Positions 17,554 through 25,046 of a stretch of DNA of 64,000 nucleotides are shown here, in pieces. Below the pieces are notes generated by a model. The model worked only from the letters and a program-made list of their open reading frames with translations. It was not told the origin of the DNA and searched no databases. Source of the DNA: JBBQLG01 sp038327655 (GTDB lineage Bacteria > Bacteroidota > Bacteroidia > Cytophagales > Spirosomataceae); NCBI GenBank assembly GCA_038327655.1, contig JBBQLG010000013.1, positions 1-64,000 on the forward strand, given 5' to 3'. The position numbers were made by a program, and so were the translations under genes. The stretch's first letter is position 1, and each line of letters opens with the position of its first letter.

Positions 17554-17650
17554 ACGGGATATGTTAAAACCTTCACAAGGTTATAGCAGTCGTTGTTTTA
17601 GTCCAACAAAATGGGTAGTAGTGGCCGATTTACCGGATAAAAGGTGGCGG

Positions 17651-17709
17651 ACCGGATTGGCCTTACAAAGATAAAATATACCGGATTGGCCTTACAAAGA
17701 TAAAATATA
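17651..17709. repeat. Tandem duplication of a 29-bp promoter-bearing unit
   Basis: Two perfect head-to-tail copies of a 29-bp unit lie at 17652-17680 and 17681-17709. Each begins CCGGATTGGCC and ends AAAATATA. On the minus strand each copy carries TATCTTTG, a full match to the Bacteroidota -7 box. No other gene start lies between yraN and tetR, so the duplication affects only the efflux operon promoter. Confidence 0.95.
17666..17697 (-). promoter_or_regulatory. Predicted promoter of the tetR-tolC-MFP-RND operon
   Basis: The minus strand reads TTG at 17697-17695, 21 bases, then TATCTTTG at 17673-17666, fitting the Bacteroidota -33/-7 pattern. The TTG is supplied by the neighbouring repeat copy, so the tandem duplication itself creates the -33 element. 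The predicted leader is about 150 bases long. Confidence 0.6.
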
Positions 17710-17765
17710 TTGGTGTTATATTATAACTATGTGATAGTTATGTTATTAAGCGGTCGATTATCCCG

Positions 17766-18119
17766 TTAATAAAAGGCATCTTCGATATGCCGGACCTGTA
17801 CCGTACTGGTGGTGATTGATACAGACACAATATCGAACCGGATGTCGTGCTGCCAGTCCGTGGCGAAGATGTAATGGTCGGCGGCTTTCATCACGAGTTT
17901 GGTCTTCTCGTAGGAAACGAACTCTTCGGGATTACCGAAACTAAGATTCGTACGGGTCTTGACCTCCACAAACACCAGCAGCTTACCCTTTTTAACGATC
18001 AGGTCGATTTCGGCGTGCTGGTGGCGGTAGTTACGGGCCATAATTTCGTAGCCGTTTTCAGTCAGGAAGCGGGCAGCTTGTTCTTCACCGGCTTTACCGG
18101 TATCGTTGTGCTGGGCCAT
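17766..18119 (-). CDS. YraN/UPF0102 family endonuclease-like protein
   Basis: A 117-residue protein of the UPF0102 family, distantly related to Holliday-junction resolvases and restriction-endonuclease folds. It shows GKAGEEQAARFLTENGYEI near the N-terminus and the nuclease-like core HQHAEIDLIVKKGKLLVFVEVK. The Asp in EIDLI and the E-x-K in VEVK are the expected catalytic residues, and all are present. Size matches the family. The cellular role remains poorly defined, but DNA processing is inferred. It is transcribed away from lipB, with about 85 bases between their starts. Confidence 0.9.
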   Translation of the reverse strand: MAQHNDTGKAGEEQAARFLTENGYEIMARNYRHQHAEIDLIVKKGKLLVFVEVKTRTNLSFGNPEEFVSYEKTKLVMKAADHYIFATDWQHDIRFDIVSVSITTSTVQVRHIEDAFY

Positions 18120-18204
18120 GATGGTGTAGTGAGGTGAGGTACGAACGTTTCCGCCCGGTTGCTATGTTATCAATCAGCGGATTAGCCGCCTTTTGCGCAA
18201 AAGA

Positions 18205-18960
18205 ATGAAGAGTTGGTCAACTAAACAAGTGCAGGTCCGGGAGTTGGGACTGATTGCCTATCAGGCCGCCTGGGATGAACAGGAGCGGTTATTTGCCGAA
18301 GTCGTTGCCCAAAAGATTCGCAACCGCGACCTACCCGCCGAAAACCGGCAGCCGACGGCCAATTACCTCCTGTTTTGCGAACACCCTCACGTCTACACAT
18401 TGGGCAAAAGCGGCAAGGAAGCAAACCTCTTATTGAATGCCGAGGGGCTGTTGGCTCACCAGGCCACGTACTACCGCATCAACCGGGGGGGCGACATCAC
18501 CTACCACGGGCCGGGTCAGTTGGTGGGCTATCCGATTCTGGATTTGGATAATTTTTTCACCGACATTCACCGCTACATGCGGTTACTGGAAGAAGCCATC
18601 ATCCGCACGCTGGCCGAATACGGTATCGACGCCGGACGGATTGAGGGGGCAGGAACCGAGCGGCTGACGGGTGTCTGGTTAGATTACGAAGACGGTAGTC
18701 CCCATCCCCGGAAAATCTGCGCGATGGGCGTTAAGGCCAGCCGGTGGGTAACCATGCACGGTTTTGCTTTGAATGTAAACACAGATTTACGTTATTTCAA
18801 CTATATCGTTCCCTGCGGCATCGACGACAAGGCCGTCACTTCCATGCAGCAGGAACTTGGTTACGAAGTCGATTTGCCCGCCGTTTCAGGGCAGGTTCGG
18901 CATCATTTGGCTGATTTGTTTGAGATGGAACTGGTAGAAACGGGTTTTATCCATAATTGA
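18205..18960 (+). CDS. lipB: Octanoyl-[acyl-carrier-protein]:protein N-octanoyltransferase
   Basis: LipB transfers octanoyl from acyl carrier protein to lipoyl domains, the first step of lipoate biosynthesis. The protein of about 251 residues has RGGDITYHGPGQL (near residue 94), the lysine motif GVKASRW (about 176) and the catalytic cysteine in PCGI (about 204). The start was set at the ATG at 18205; a TTG four codons earlier is in frame but less likely. A small insertion (LTGVWLDYEDGSPHPRK) before the lysine motif is also seen in other Bacteroidota. lipA is not nearby. It probably leads a short plus-strand run with the next two genes. Confidence 0.95.
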   Translation: MKSWSTKQVQVRELGLIAYQAAWDEQERLFAEVVAQKIRNRDLPAENRQPTANYLLFCEHPHVYTLGKSGKEANLLLNAEGLLAHQATYYRINRGGDITYHGPGQLVGYPILDLDNFFTDIHRYMRLLEEAIIRTLAEYGIDAGRIEGAGTERLTGVWLDYEDGSPHPRKICAMGVKASRWVTMHGFALNVNTDLRYFNYIVPCGIDDKAVTSMQQELGYEVDLPAVSGQVRHHLADLFEMELVETGFIHN

Positions 18961-18996
18961 TTAGTTCGTCACCCGGACGAAAACAGACAAGCATTA

Positions 18997-19401
18997 ATGA
19001 AACGAGATATTAATTTTTTGCCGGTAGAGGGCGTACAAGTGGTCGTCGCCCGGAAACAGAACGAACTAAACGACTATGATTGGCAGGTATTTCTGATCAA
19101 CCAGAACGACGTGCCCATCGCCAACGTGTTTGTGACCTCGAAAGGTTACGGACGGGTGCAGGAAGAGATTACCAAAACCTCAACGCTGCGTCACTTCTTT
19201 GTCGGCCTGCAACCGGGTGAGCATCAGGTCGTGGAAACGATTATGCCGGATGTTTTTCACCTCAACAATGAATACTGGGTGAGCTATTTCATTGATAATC
19301 AGGTCTACGACAAGAAATTTATTTTCGTGCCCGACAGCATCACCGAGCAGCACCTCGTTAAAATTCCAACGCTGGGCCTGGAAGGGGTTCTGCACACATA
19401 G
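18997..19401 (+). CDS. Conserved hypothetical protein
   Basis: A 134-residue soluble protein without signal peptide or membrane segment. It is predicted to be mostly beta strands (VQVVVARKQ, WQVFLINQN, NVFVTSKGYGR, YWVSYFIDNQVYDKKF), like a single beta-sandwich domain. I do not recognise a characterised family, though the sequence has the look of a conserved Bacteroidota protein and of real coding DNA. It lies 36 bases after lipB and 21 before the exonuclease-like gene, so all three are probably co-transcribed. No function is proposed. Confidence 0.75.
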   Translation: MKRDINFLPVEGVQVVVARKQNELNDYDWQVFLINQNDVPIANVFVTSKGYGRVQEEITKTSTLRHFFVGLQPGEHQVVETIMPDVFHLNNEYWVSYFIDNQVYDKKFIFVPDSITEQHLVKIPTLGLEGVLHT

Positions 19402-19422
19402 TTTCCGAAACGTGTTTTGCCC

Positions 19423-20151
19423 ATGCCAACTGCCAACCAGAATCGTTTCAAAAATCTGCTCTTTATCGACGTGCAAACGGTGGCGGGTGCGGCTTCGTTT
19501 GACAAACTCGATGCGCGGATGCAGCAGCAGTGGGAAGCAAAAATCAGCCGCTACAAAAACGAAGAGCCGTGGACCGAAGCCGACTGGTACGATAACCGGG
19601 CCTCCTATTACGCCGAGTTTGGTAAAATCATCAGCATCGGCATCGGCGGTCTGATCTGGAGCGACGACGATGTTCCGCGCCTGAAGGTCAAAGTGTTGGC
19701 AAACGATGATGAGTTGACCATACTGGAAGAATTTAACCGGATCATCACCCGGTCTAAAGGCACGCCAACGTTTTGCGCCCATAACGGCAAGGAATTTGAT
19801 TATCCTTATCTGTGTCGGCGCATGGTTGTTCACGGACTACTTTTACCGGAGCCGCTGCAACTCTCCGGCCGTAAGCCCTGGGAAATCCCGCATGTGGACG
19901 TGCTGGAGCAGTGGCAGTTTGGCGACAAGCGACATTATATCTCCCTCGATTTATTGGCGGCCGCGCTGAATGTTCCGGCCGAACCGTTGCCGTGGGCCAG
20001 CGATCAGACCAGTTTTGTTTATCACCGGGACCACGATTTAAGCCAGATTCGGCACTACGCCGAACAATCGGTTGTGATGCTGGCGCAGGTTTATCTACGC
20101 ATAGCTGGCGTTCCCATTGTGGACGCCGACCATGTAGTATTCAGTGACTAA
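19423..20151 (+). CDS. PolB-type DEDDy 3'-5' exonuclease-like protein with altered active site
   Basis: About 242 residues, matching the family of predicted exonucleases related to the proofreading domain of family B polymerases. The fold motifs are clear: LLFIDVQTV near residue 13, FCAHNGKEFDYPYL (about 117-130) and the C-terminal HYAEQSVVMLAQ (about 211-222). In active members motif I is D-x-E and motif III is Y-x3-D. Here motif I is D16-V-Q18 and motif III is Y212-x3-S216, so two of the four acidic residues are replaced while D16 and D126 remain. The protein is therefore probably inactive as a nuclease or has been repurposed. The start at 19423 (ATG) was preferred over a TTG two codons upstream. 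Confidence 0.82.
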   Translation: MPTANQNRFKNLLFIDVQTVAGAASFDKLDARMQQQWEAKISRYKNEEPWTEADWYDNRASYYAEFGKIISIGIGGLIWSDDDVPRLKVKVLANDDELTILEEFNRIITRSKGTPTFCAHNGKEFDYPYLCRRMVVHGLLLPEPLQLSGRKPWEIPHVDVLEQWQFGDKRHYISLDLLAAALNVPAEPLPWASDQTSFVYHRDHDLSQIRHYAEQSVVMLAQVYLRIAGVPIVDADHVVFSD

Positions 20152-20166
20152 TTGCACACCGCAGGG

Positions 20167-20226
20167 CGCACCAGCGTCCGCGATTGTGTTCCATACCCTA
20201 AAAAATACGCCGTGTACGCTGGTGCG
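20167..20226. repeat. Inverted repeat between exonuclease-like gene and rnr
   Basis: CGCACCAGCGT (20167-20177) and ACGCTGGTGCG (20216-20226) form perfect 11-base arms around a 38-base loop. It may act as a terminator or be a degenerate dispersed palindrome; no U-run follows. Confidence 0.65.
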
Positions 20227-20248
20227 TTACCACGGTTGACGTAAACGA

Positions 20249-22639
20249 ATGAGAAGTAAAAACCCAAAACAAACCAATTACGCGAAACCCCGCGAACTGG
20301 GGACGGAGCGACGAAGCAAGGGCGGTCCAGTGATTAAGGCCGACTCTTACTTAGATGAACTGAAAGGCGACGTAGCCGCCTATTTTGAAATAAACAGCAA
20401 CGAAGCCTTCACCCAGCGGCAGGTTCTCGATCATTTCGACGTGGCCGACCGCAAACTGCAACTGCTCATACACGGCTTAATCGGCGAATTGACCGATGAA
20501 GGCCGACTGACCCGCTTGCCCGACGGCAACTACCAGGCCAACGCGGATGCGGGTGTGCTGGAAGGCGTGGTCGACCATGTGAATGCCAAATTTGCGTTTG
20601 TCGCCATTGCTGGCGGCACTCGCGACACCGACATCTGGGTGCCCACCGAGGATTTGGGCGGTGCCATCGATGGCGACAAGGTAAAGGTCATGCCGTTCAG
20701 CGATTCGCGCAACCGCTCGCAGCGACGCACGGAGGGGAAAGTAACGCAGATTATCGAACGCGGCCGGACGGAACTGGTCGGTACGATTGAGTTGTGGGAA
20801 ACCTACGGCTTTGTCACGCCCGACAGCCGGAAACTGTACGAAGAAATTTACATCAAGAAAGATCACCTCGGCGCGGCCAAAAACGGCGAAAAGGTAATTG
20901 TCAAACTGACGCAGTACCCCACGGGCGGCAAAACCCGCTTCGAGGGTGAAGTGATTACGGTGCTGGGCAAGGCCGGTGACCACAACACCGAGATGCACGC
21001 CATCTTAGCCGAGTTTGGGTTGCCCATCGACTTTCCGAAAGAGGTAGAGCAGGAGGCCGAAGCGATCCCAACTAAAATCCTGAAGAAGGACCTGAAACAC
21101 CGTCGCGACTTCCGCGACATCACCACGTTTACCATCGACCCCGTTGATGCGAAGGATTTTGACGATGCGCTGTCGGTTCAACTACTCGATAACGGCAATT
21201 ACGAAATTGGCATCCACATCGCCGACGTAACGCATTACGTCCTGCCCGGCTCCCTGCTGGAAGATGAAGCCTACAAACGGGCGACGTCGGTTTATTTAGT
21301 CGACCGCGTAGTGCCGATGTTGCCTGAAGCCCTGTCGAACAACCTGTGTTCATTGCGGCCCAACGAGGACAAAATGACGTTTTCGGCGGTGTTTGAGCTG
21401 GACAGCAACGCCAAACTCATCAATGAGTGGTTTGGCCGGACGATTATTCACTCCGACCGTCGGTTTTCTTACGAAGAAGCGCAGGACATTCTGAACGTCG
21501 GCGCGGGCGATTTTATCACCGAGTTGCAACTCCTGAACGAACTGGCCTACAAACTCCGCGACGAACGGTTTAAGCACGGCGCGATCAACTTCGAGACGGT
21601 AGAAGTAAAATTCAAATTAGACGAGAACGGCGTGCCATTGGGCGTTTTTCCGAAGATTCGGCAGGATACCAACAAGCTGATTGAGGAGTTTATGCTGCTG
21701 GCCAACAAGCGTGTGGCCGAGTTTGTGCACAGCAAGTCGCCGAAAGGGCTGGAGAATACGATGGTCTACCGGGTACACGAAGGCCCGAACGAAGACAAGT
21801 TGCAGGCGTTTTCGGACTTTGCCGGGCGGCTGGGTTTCAAACTCAAATTGGGCAATCCGAAGCAGTTATCGAACTCGTTCAACCAGTTCATGGACAGCAT
21901 CGAGGGCAAACCGGAGCAGAACATGCTGCAACAGCTGGCCGTTCGGACCATGTCGAAGGCGCGGTACAGCACCGAAGACCTGGGGCACTTTGGTCTGGCC
22001 TTTGCGCGGTATTCACACTTTACCTCGCCCATCCGTCGCTACCCCGACATGATGGCGCACCGACTCCTGCAACATTACTTGGACGGTGGCCGTCCCGCTG
22101 ACAAAGAATCCCTCGAAGACCGCTGCAAGCATTCGTCGGACCGCGAAAAGATGGCTTCCGACGCCGAACGCGCGTCGATCAAATACAAGCAGGTTGAGTT
22201 CATGAGCCGCGTCGATCCCGAAAAGGCGTTCGCGGGTATTATTTCCGGCGTTACCGAATTCGGCATTTTCGTCGAGATCACCGAGAACAGTTGCGAGGGC
22301 CTGGTCCGTATGTCCGACCTGAACGACGATTTCTACGAGTTCGACAAGGAAAACTACCGCATCGTCGGGCAGCGGCACAAGAAGATGTTCACCTTTGGCG
22401 ACTCTGTTACGGTGAAGATCAAGGAAACCAATCTTGGCCGCCGGAGCATGGATTTCTGGTTGGTCGATTCGCTGGGCAACCGCGCCAACGGTTCCGACAC
22501 ACGGAGCAGCAGCAGCAATCGCGGCCGGCAGGAGCGCAGCAGTTCCGGTTCGCGCAGCCGCACAATTGGTTCGCAGGCTAAGGGCGCAAAAGGAGCCGCT
22601 CCCAAAGGCCAAAACCGGCGCGGTGGGCGGAAGAGTTAG
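20249..22639 (+). CDS. rnr: Ribonuclease R
   Basis: A 796-residue 3'-5' exoribonuclease of the RNB family that degrades structured RNA. Order: an N-terminal winged-helix region (about 30-90), cold-shock/OB domains (about 95-240), the catalytic RNB domain starting RRDFRDITTFTIDP, an S1 domain (about 655-735), and a basic, Ser/Arg/Gly-rich tail. The metal-binding aspartates lie in DPVDAKDFDDALS near residues 297-309, and SPIRRYPDMMAHR is present. The basic tail is typical of RNase R and helps bind structured RNA. The gene follows the inactive exonuclease-like gene by 97 bases and is followed by a long hairpin. Confidence 0.95.
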   Translation: MRSKNPKQTNYAKPRELGTERRSKGGPVIKADSYLDELKGDVAAYFEINSNEAFTQRQVLDHFDVADRKLQLLIHGLIGELTDEGRLTRLPDGNYQANADAGVLEGVVDHVNAKFAFVAIAGGTRDTDIWVPTEDLGGAIDGDKVKVMPFSDSRNRSQRRTEGKVTQIIERGRTELVGTIELWETYGFVTPDSRKLYEEIYIKKDHLGAAKNGEKVIVKLTQYPTGGKTRFEGEVITVLGKAGDHNTEMHAILAEFGLPIDFPKEVEQEAEAIPTKILKKDLKHRRDFRDITTFTIDPVDAKDFDDALSVQLLDNGNYEIGIHIADVTHYVLPGSLLEDEAYKRATSVYLVDRVVPMLPEALSNNLCSLRPNEDKMTFSAVFELDSNAKLINEWFGRTIIHSDRRFSYEEAQDILNVGAGDFITELQLLNELAYKLRDERFKHGAINFETVEVKFKLDENGVPLGVFPKIRQDTNKLIEEFMLLANKRVAEFVHSKSPKGLENTMVYRVHEGPNEDKLQAFSDFAGRLGFKLKLGNPKQLSNSFNQFMDSIEGKPEQNMLQQLAVRTMSKARYSTEDLGHFGLAFARYSHFTSPIRRYPDMMAHRLLQHYLDGGRPADKESLEDRCKHSSDREKMASDAERASIKYKQVEFMSRVDPEKAFAGIISGVTEFGIFVEITENSCEGLVRMSDLNDDFYEFDKENYRIVGQRHKKMFTFGDSVTVKIKETNLGRRSMDFWLVDSLGNRANGSDTRSSSSNRGRQERSSSGSRSRTIGSQAKGAKGAAPKGQNRRGGRKS

Positions 22640-22651
22640 AAACAGTTGAGC

Positions 22652-22710
22652 GCAGGTATGGCAATTTAATAAACCGGATTTGCTTACTGGTTTCAAATTG
22701 TCATACTTGC
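22652..22710. terminator. Long imperfect hairpin after rnr
   Basis: GCAGGTATGGCAATTT (22652-22667) pairs with AAATTGTCATACTTGC (22695-22710) with two mismatches, and AAACCGG pairs with CTGGTTT inside it. It probably ends the rnr transcript or protects its 3' end. Confidence 0.55.
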
Positions 22711-22738
22711 GGATTATCAGCGTGTTCCGTAGCTTTTC

Positions 22739-23164
22739 ATGAAAGAAGTCGATTTCTGGGTTAACTTTTCAGCTAACCTGCTCACTGTCATTGCTTCCGG
22801 CATTGCCATTTACCTTTTCTTCAAGAACAGAGATAAGTTAGTATCGGCTCTTAATGCGATAACTACTTATTCGATTCAATTGACCCTTTCGGACCTGAAG
22901 TATAAGGTCGAGCGGCTGAACGACTATACAGCGGCTGATAAAGATCAGGCAAACGAGATCATTAATCTGCTCAATGACATTGAGGGGCAGATCATCGGAA
23001 ATAAGGTTCCCACCGTCGCACTCGCTGAGCAGCTGGCTAAAATCGCTAACTTTACAAAGAACCCACGACTGCTGACAGAGCCTAAAAAACGCAGTTTAGT
23101 GAGTGAGTTGAGAGAGACGATTCGACACATCGACGTATCAAATTACAACAAGATCATAAACTAG
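22739..23164 (+). CDS. Small membrane-anchored coiled-coil protein of unknown function
   Basis: 141 residues. A hydrophobic segment near residues 8-27 (FSANLLTVIASGIAIYLFF) is followed by a charged helical region (residues 35-140), giving a single-pass protein with a cytoplasmic helical tail. I recognise no family. Base composition looks more AT-rich than that of rnr and of the deaminase gene, and it is paired with another unrecognised small gene nine bases downstream, so the two may be an acquired pair inserted between housekeeping genes. Confidence 0.65.
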   Translation: MKEVDFWVNFSANLLTVIASGIAIYLFFKNRDKLVSALNAITTYSIQLTLSDLKYKVERLNDYTAADKDQANEIINLLNDIEGQIIGNKVPTVALAEQLAKIANFTKNPRLLTEPKKRSLVSELRETIRHIDVSNYNKIIN

Positions 23165-23172
23165 TAACGGCC

Positions 23173-23529
23173 ATGTACAAGATCATTGCAGCCATTAATT
23201 CGATGATTTCGAATCAGCAACTCATTACTCAAGCTGTGAGGAATGAAAATGAGGTGTTCTTCGTGTATGACGGCAGGTTTAAATGGTCAATTGCAAAGCA
23301 TGAAGGGGAACATTTCCTTCTACATTACTACCCAGGCAATGAGCCGTTGTCTTTTTTAGCCGCGCTACCCGGAGAAGCATGGACTGAAGTCGACTTCGTT
23401 ACGTACTCGACCAAAGAGTTAAAGACGAAAGAAGCTTTAGAGTCTTTTTCTGAGCTTTATCGAATCGTCCAGAGTAAGCTCTACAATATTGATGATGTAT
23501 TGGATTATATAATCAAAACGGCGGCATAA
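23173..23529 (+). CDS. Hypothetical protein
   Basis: 118 residues, soluble, with mixed alpha/beta character (EVFFVYDGRFKWSIAKH, HFLLHYYP, then helices to the end). There is no signal peptide, membrane helix or recognisable motif. It starts nine bases after the preceding unknown gene and ends six bases before the cytosine deaminase gene, so the three share a transcript. It could be the partner of the membrane-anchored helical protein upstream. Composition is AT-richer than that of the surrounding conserved genes. Confidence 0.65.
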   Translation: MYKIIAAINSMISNQQLITQAVRNENEVFFVYDGRFKWSIAKHEGEHFLLHYYPGNEPLSFLAALPGEAWTEVDFVTYSTKELKTKEALESFSELYRIVQSKLYNIDDVLDYIIKTAA

Positions 23530-23535
23530 CCCTAT

Positions 23536-23970
23536 ATGGACGAATTCATGCAGGAAGCCATCCGGCAAGCGCGGAAGAGTTTGGGCGAGGGTGGTATTCC
23601 CATCGGCTCGGCATTGGTGAAGAACGGGAAATTGGTGGCGTCGGGGCATAACAAGCGGGTGCAGGAAAACAACCCGATTCTCCACGGCGAAATGGATTGC
23701 CTCAACAACGCCGGGCGCGTCGGGTCGTTTCGCGATACGGTTATTTATTCTACGCTGATGCCCTGCTACATGTGCGCCGGTACGATTGTACAGTTCAAAA
23801 TCCCAAAAGTGATCGTGGCCGAGTCGCGGACGTTTCCCGGCGCAAGGGCCTTTATGGAGCAACACGGCGTAGAAGTGATTGACCTGGATTTGCCGGAATG
23901 CGTCGAGATGATGAACCAGTTTATCGCGGCCAAACCCGACGTCTGGAACGAAGACATTGGCGAGTTATAA
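23536..23970 (+). CDS. Cytosine deaminase (yeast FCY1-like zinc deaminase)
   Basis: A 144-residue member of the CMP/dCMP-deaminase fold, with the zinc and proton-shuttle motif HGEMD (near residue 54) and PCYMCAG (about 76). Similarity over the whole length, including the C-terminal WNEDIGE and GVPIG-type start (GGIPIGSALVKNGK), points to the small yeast-type cytosine deaminase rather than tRNA adenosine deaminase or cytidine deaminase. It would convert cytosine to uracil for pyrimidine salvage. It follows two unrecognised genes by six bases and ends at a bidirectional terminator. Confidence 0.85.
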   Translation: MDEFMQEAIRQARKSLGEGGIPIGSALVKNGKLVASGHNKRVQENNPILHGEMDCLNNAGRVGSFRDTVIYSTLMPCYMCAGTIVQFKIPKVIVAESRTFPGARAFMEQHGVEVIDLDLPECVEMMNQFIAAKPDVWNEDIGEL

Positions 23971-24003
23971 AGAAGGAGTCTGAAGCCGTTTCAGACTCCT
24001 TCT
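23971..24003. terminator. Bidirectional hairpin terminator
   Basis: AGAAGGAGTCTGAA (23971-23984) and TTCAGACTCCTTCT (23990-24003) form a perfect 14-base stem with a five-base loop, between the convergent cytosine deaminase and SMP-30-like genes. Confidence 0.85.
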
Positions 24004-24011
24004 GTCATTTA

Positions 24012-24830
24012 TCACAACATTATCTGGAGTAATTCGCCCCGTTCGGCTTCGGTAACGACAAGGCCAAGTTTGCCACCGGGATCAAAGGCGCAATTTGTCG
24101 GATTGCAGCCAGGCAGGGTAATGGTCCGTAGAAATTCCCCATCCGCGTCGAACACCCGAATCTCCCCTACCCCAAACACAGCCACGTACAGATTTCCGTC
24201 CGGCCCGAGCGCCATACCGTCGGGGCCGTGGACAGCGTTGGTTACGTTATCAATCGCAGCCCAGACGTTGATGGTGTCCCAACTCGTATTTACCCCATCC
24301 CAAAACCCGCTCCAGATGCGCTGTTTCTGGGTTTCTGTAATCAGCAGAATATCCGTATTGGGAATAACCGCGAGACCATTGGCATAATGCATTCCATCGG
24401 CGATAACCTGAATCAGGCCACCCGGCGTCATGGATAAGACAACGCTTTGCGGCTGTTCGCTGTCCGGTTCCCCCACCGGAGGGCCGGGACAGGTAAAAAT
24501 AAGATTGCCAGCCGAATCAAACAGCAGGTCGTTGGGTCGGTTAAGCAGTTTTCCGTTAAAGGTGTCGATCACCGTTTCAATGCGCCGTTCGTCCGGGTGA
24601 AACCGCCGGATGGCATTCTGCCCGGAGTCGCAGAACCAAAGATAGCCGTCCGGCCCAAGCGCGAGACCGGTCGGTTTGCCACCGGTTTTAAACCGCTCCA
24701 CGCGTCCGTCCGGGTAACGACGAAGCAACCCCTCTCCCTCCTGCTCTGCGCACCACAGACCGCCCGCTACATCAAATACCGGACCTTCTGGAAAACGCAA
24801 TCCTGTTGCCAGTACTGCCACGTGTTCCAT
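24012..24830 (-). CDS. SMP-30/gluconolactonase-like beta-propeller protein
   Basis: About 272 residues from the ATG at 24830, which precedes VLATGLRFPEGPVFD, the usual family start; an upstream in-frame codon adds nine unmatched residues. Repeated GLALGPDGYLWFCDSG, NRPNDLLFDSAGNL and GPDGMALGPDGNLYVAVFG blades show a six-bladed propeller of the SMP-30/LRE type. The metal-binding Glu in FPEGP, Asn in RPND and Asp in HGPDGMA are present. Such enzymes hydrolyse sugar lactones or related esters. There is no signal peptide, so it is probably cytoplasmic. It diverges from the GMC oxidoreductase gene, and an oxidase-lactonase partnership is plausible. Confidence 0.87.
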   Translation of the reverse strand: MEHVAVLATGLRFPEGPVFDVAGGLWCAEQEGEGLLRRYPDGRVERFKTGGKPTGLALGPDGYLWFCDSGQNAIRRFHPDERRIETVIDTFNGKLLNRPNDLLFDSAGNLIFTCPGPPVGEPDSEQPQSVVLSMTPGGLIQVIADGMHYANGLAVIPNTDILLITETQKQRIWSGFWDGVNTSWDTINVWAAIDNVTNAVHGPDGMALGPDGNLYVAVFGVGEIRVFDADGEFLRTITLPGCNPTNCAFDPGGKLGLVVTEAERGELLQIML

Positions 24831-24851
24831 ACATACCGTCGTTGAGTTACA

Positions 24852-24880
24852 AACCAATTGGTTGGCCCGTTACGGCCAAC
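24852..24880. promoter_or_regulatory. Palindromic operator-like sites in a divergent promoter region
   Basis: AACCAATTGGTT (24852-24863) is a perfect 12-bp palindrome, directly followed by GTTGGCC-N6-GGCCAAC (24861-24880). They lie between the starts of the SMP-30-like and GMC oxidoreductase genes, where a shared regulator could act. No regulator gene is adjacent. Confidence 0.4.
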
Positions 24881-25046
24881 AATTACGGAAACAACAATCA
24901 AGCCGACGTGTTTACTTTCCTGCTTCACCGGCCGACGTTACCCGTTTATAAACCCTTCGCTTTTCTTCTGACCAAGCTCCGTTTTGGCATTTCGTCCAGA
25001 TTATTTTGTACCTTCATTAGACCCAAAACCAAAACATACGGATCAA

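Noticed and set aside
17695..17702. The second -7 box in the duplicated unit as an independent promoter
   Set aside because: No TTG lies about 20 bases upstream of it; only the promoter-proximal copy has a complete -33/-7 pair.
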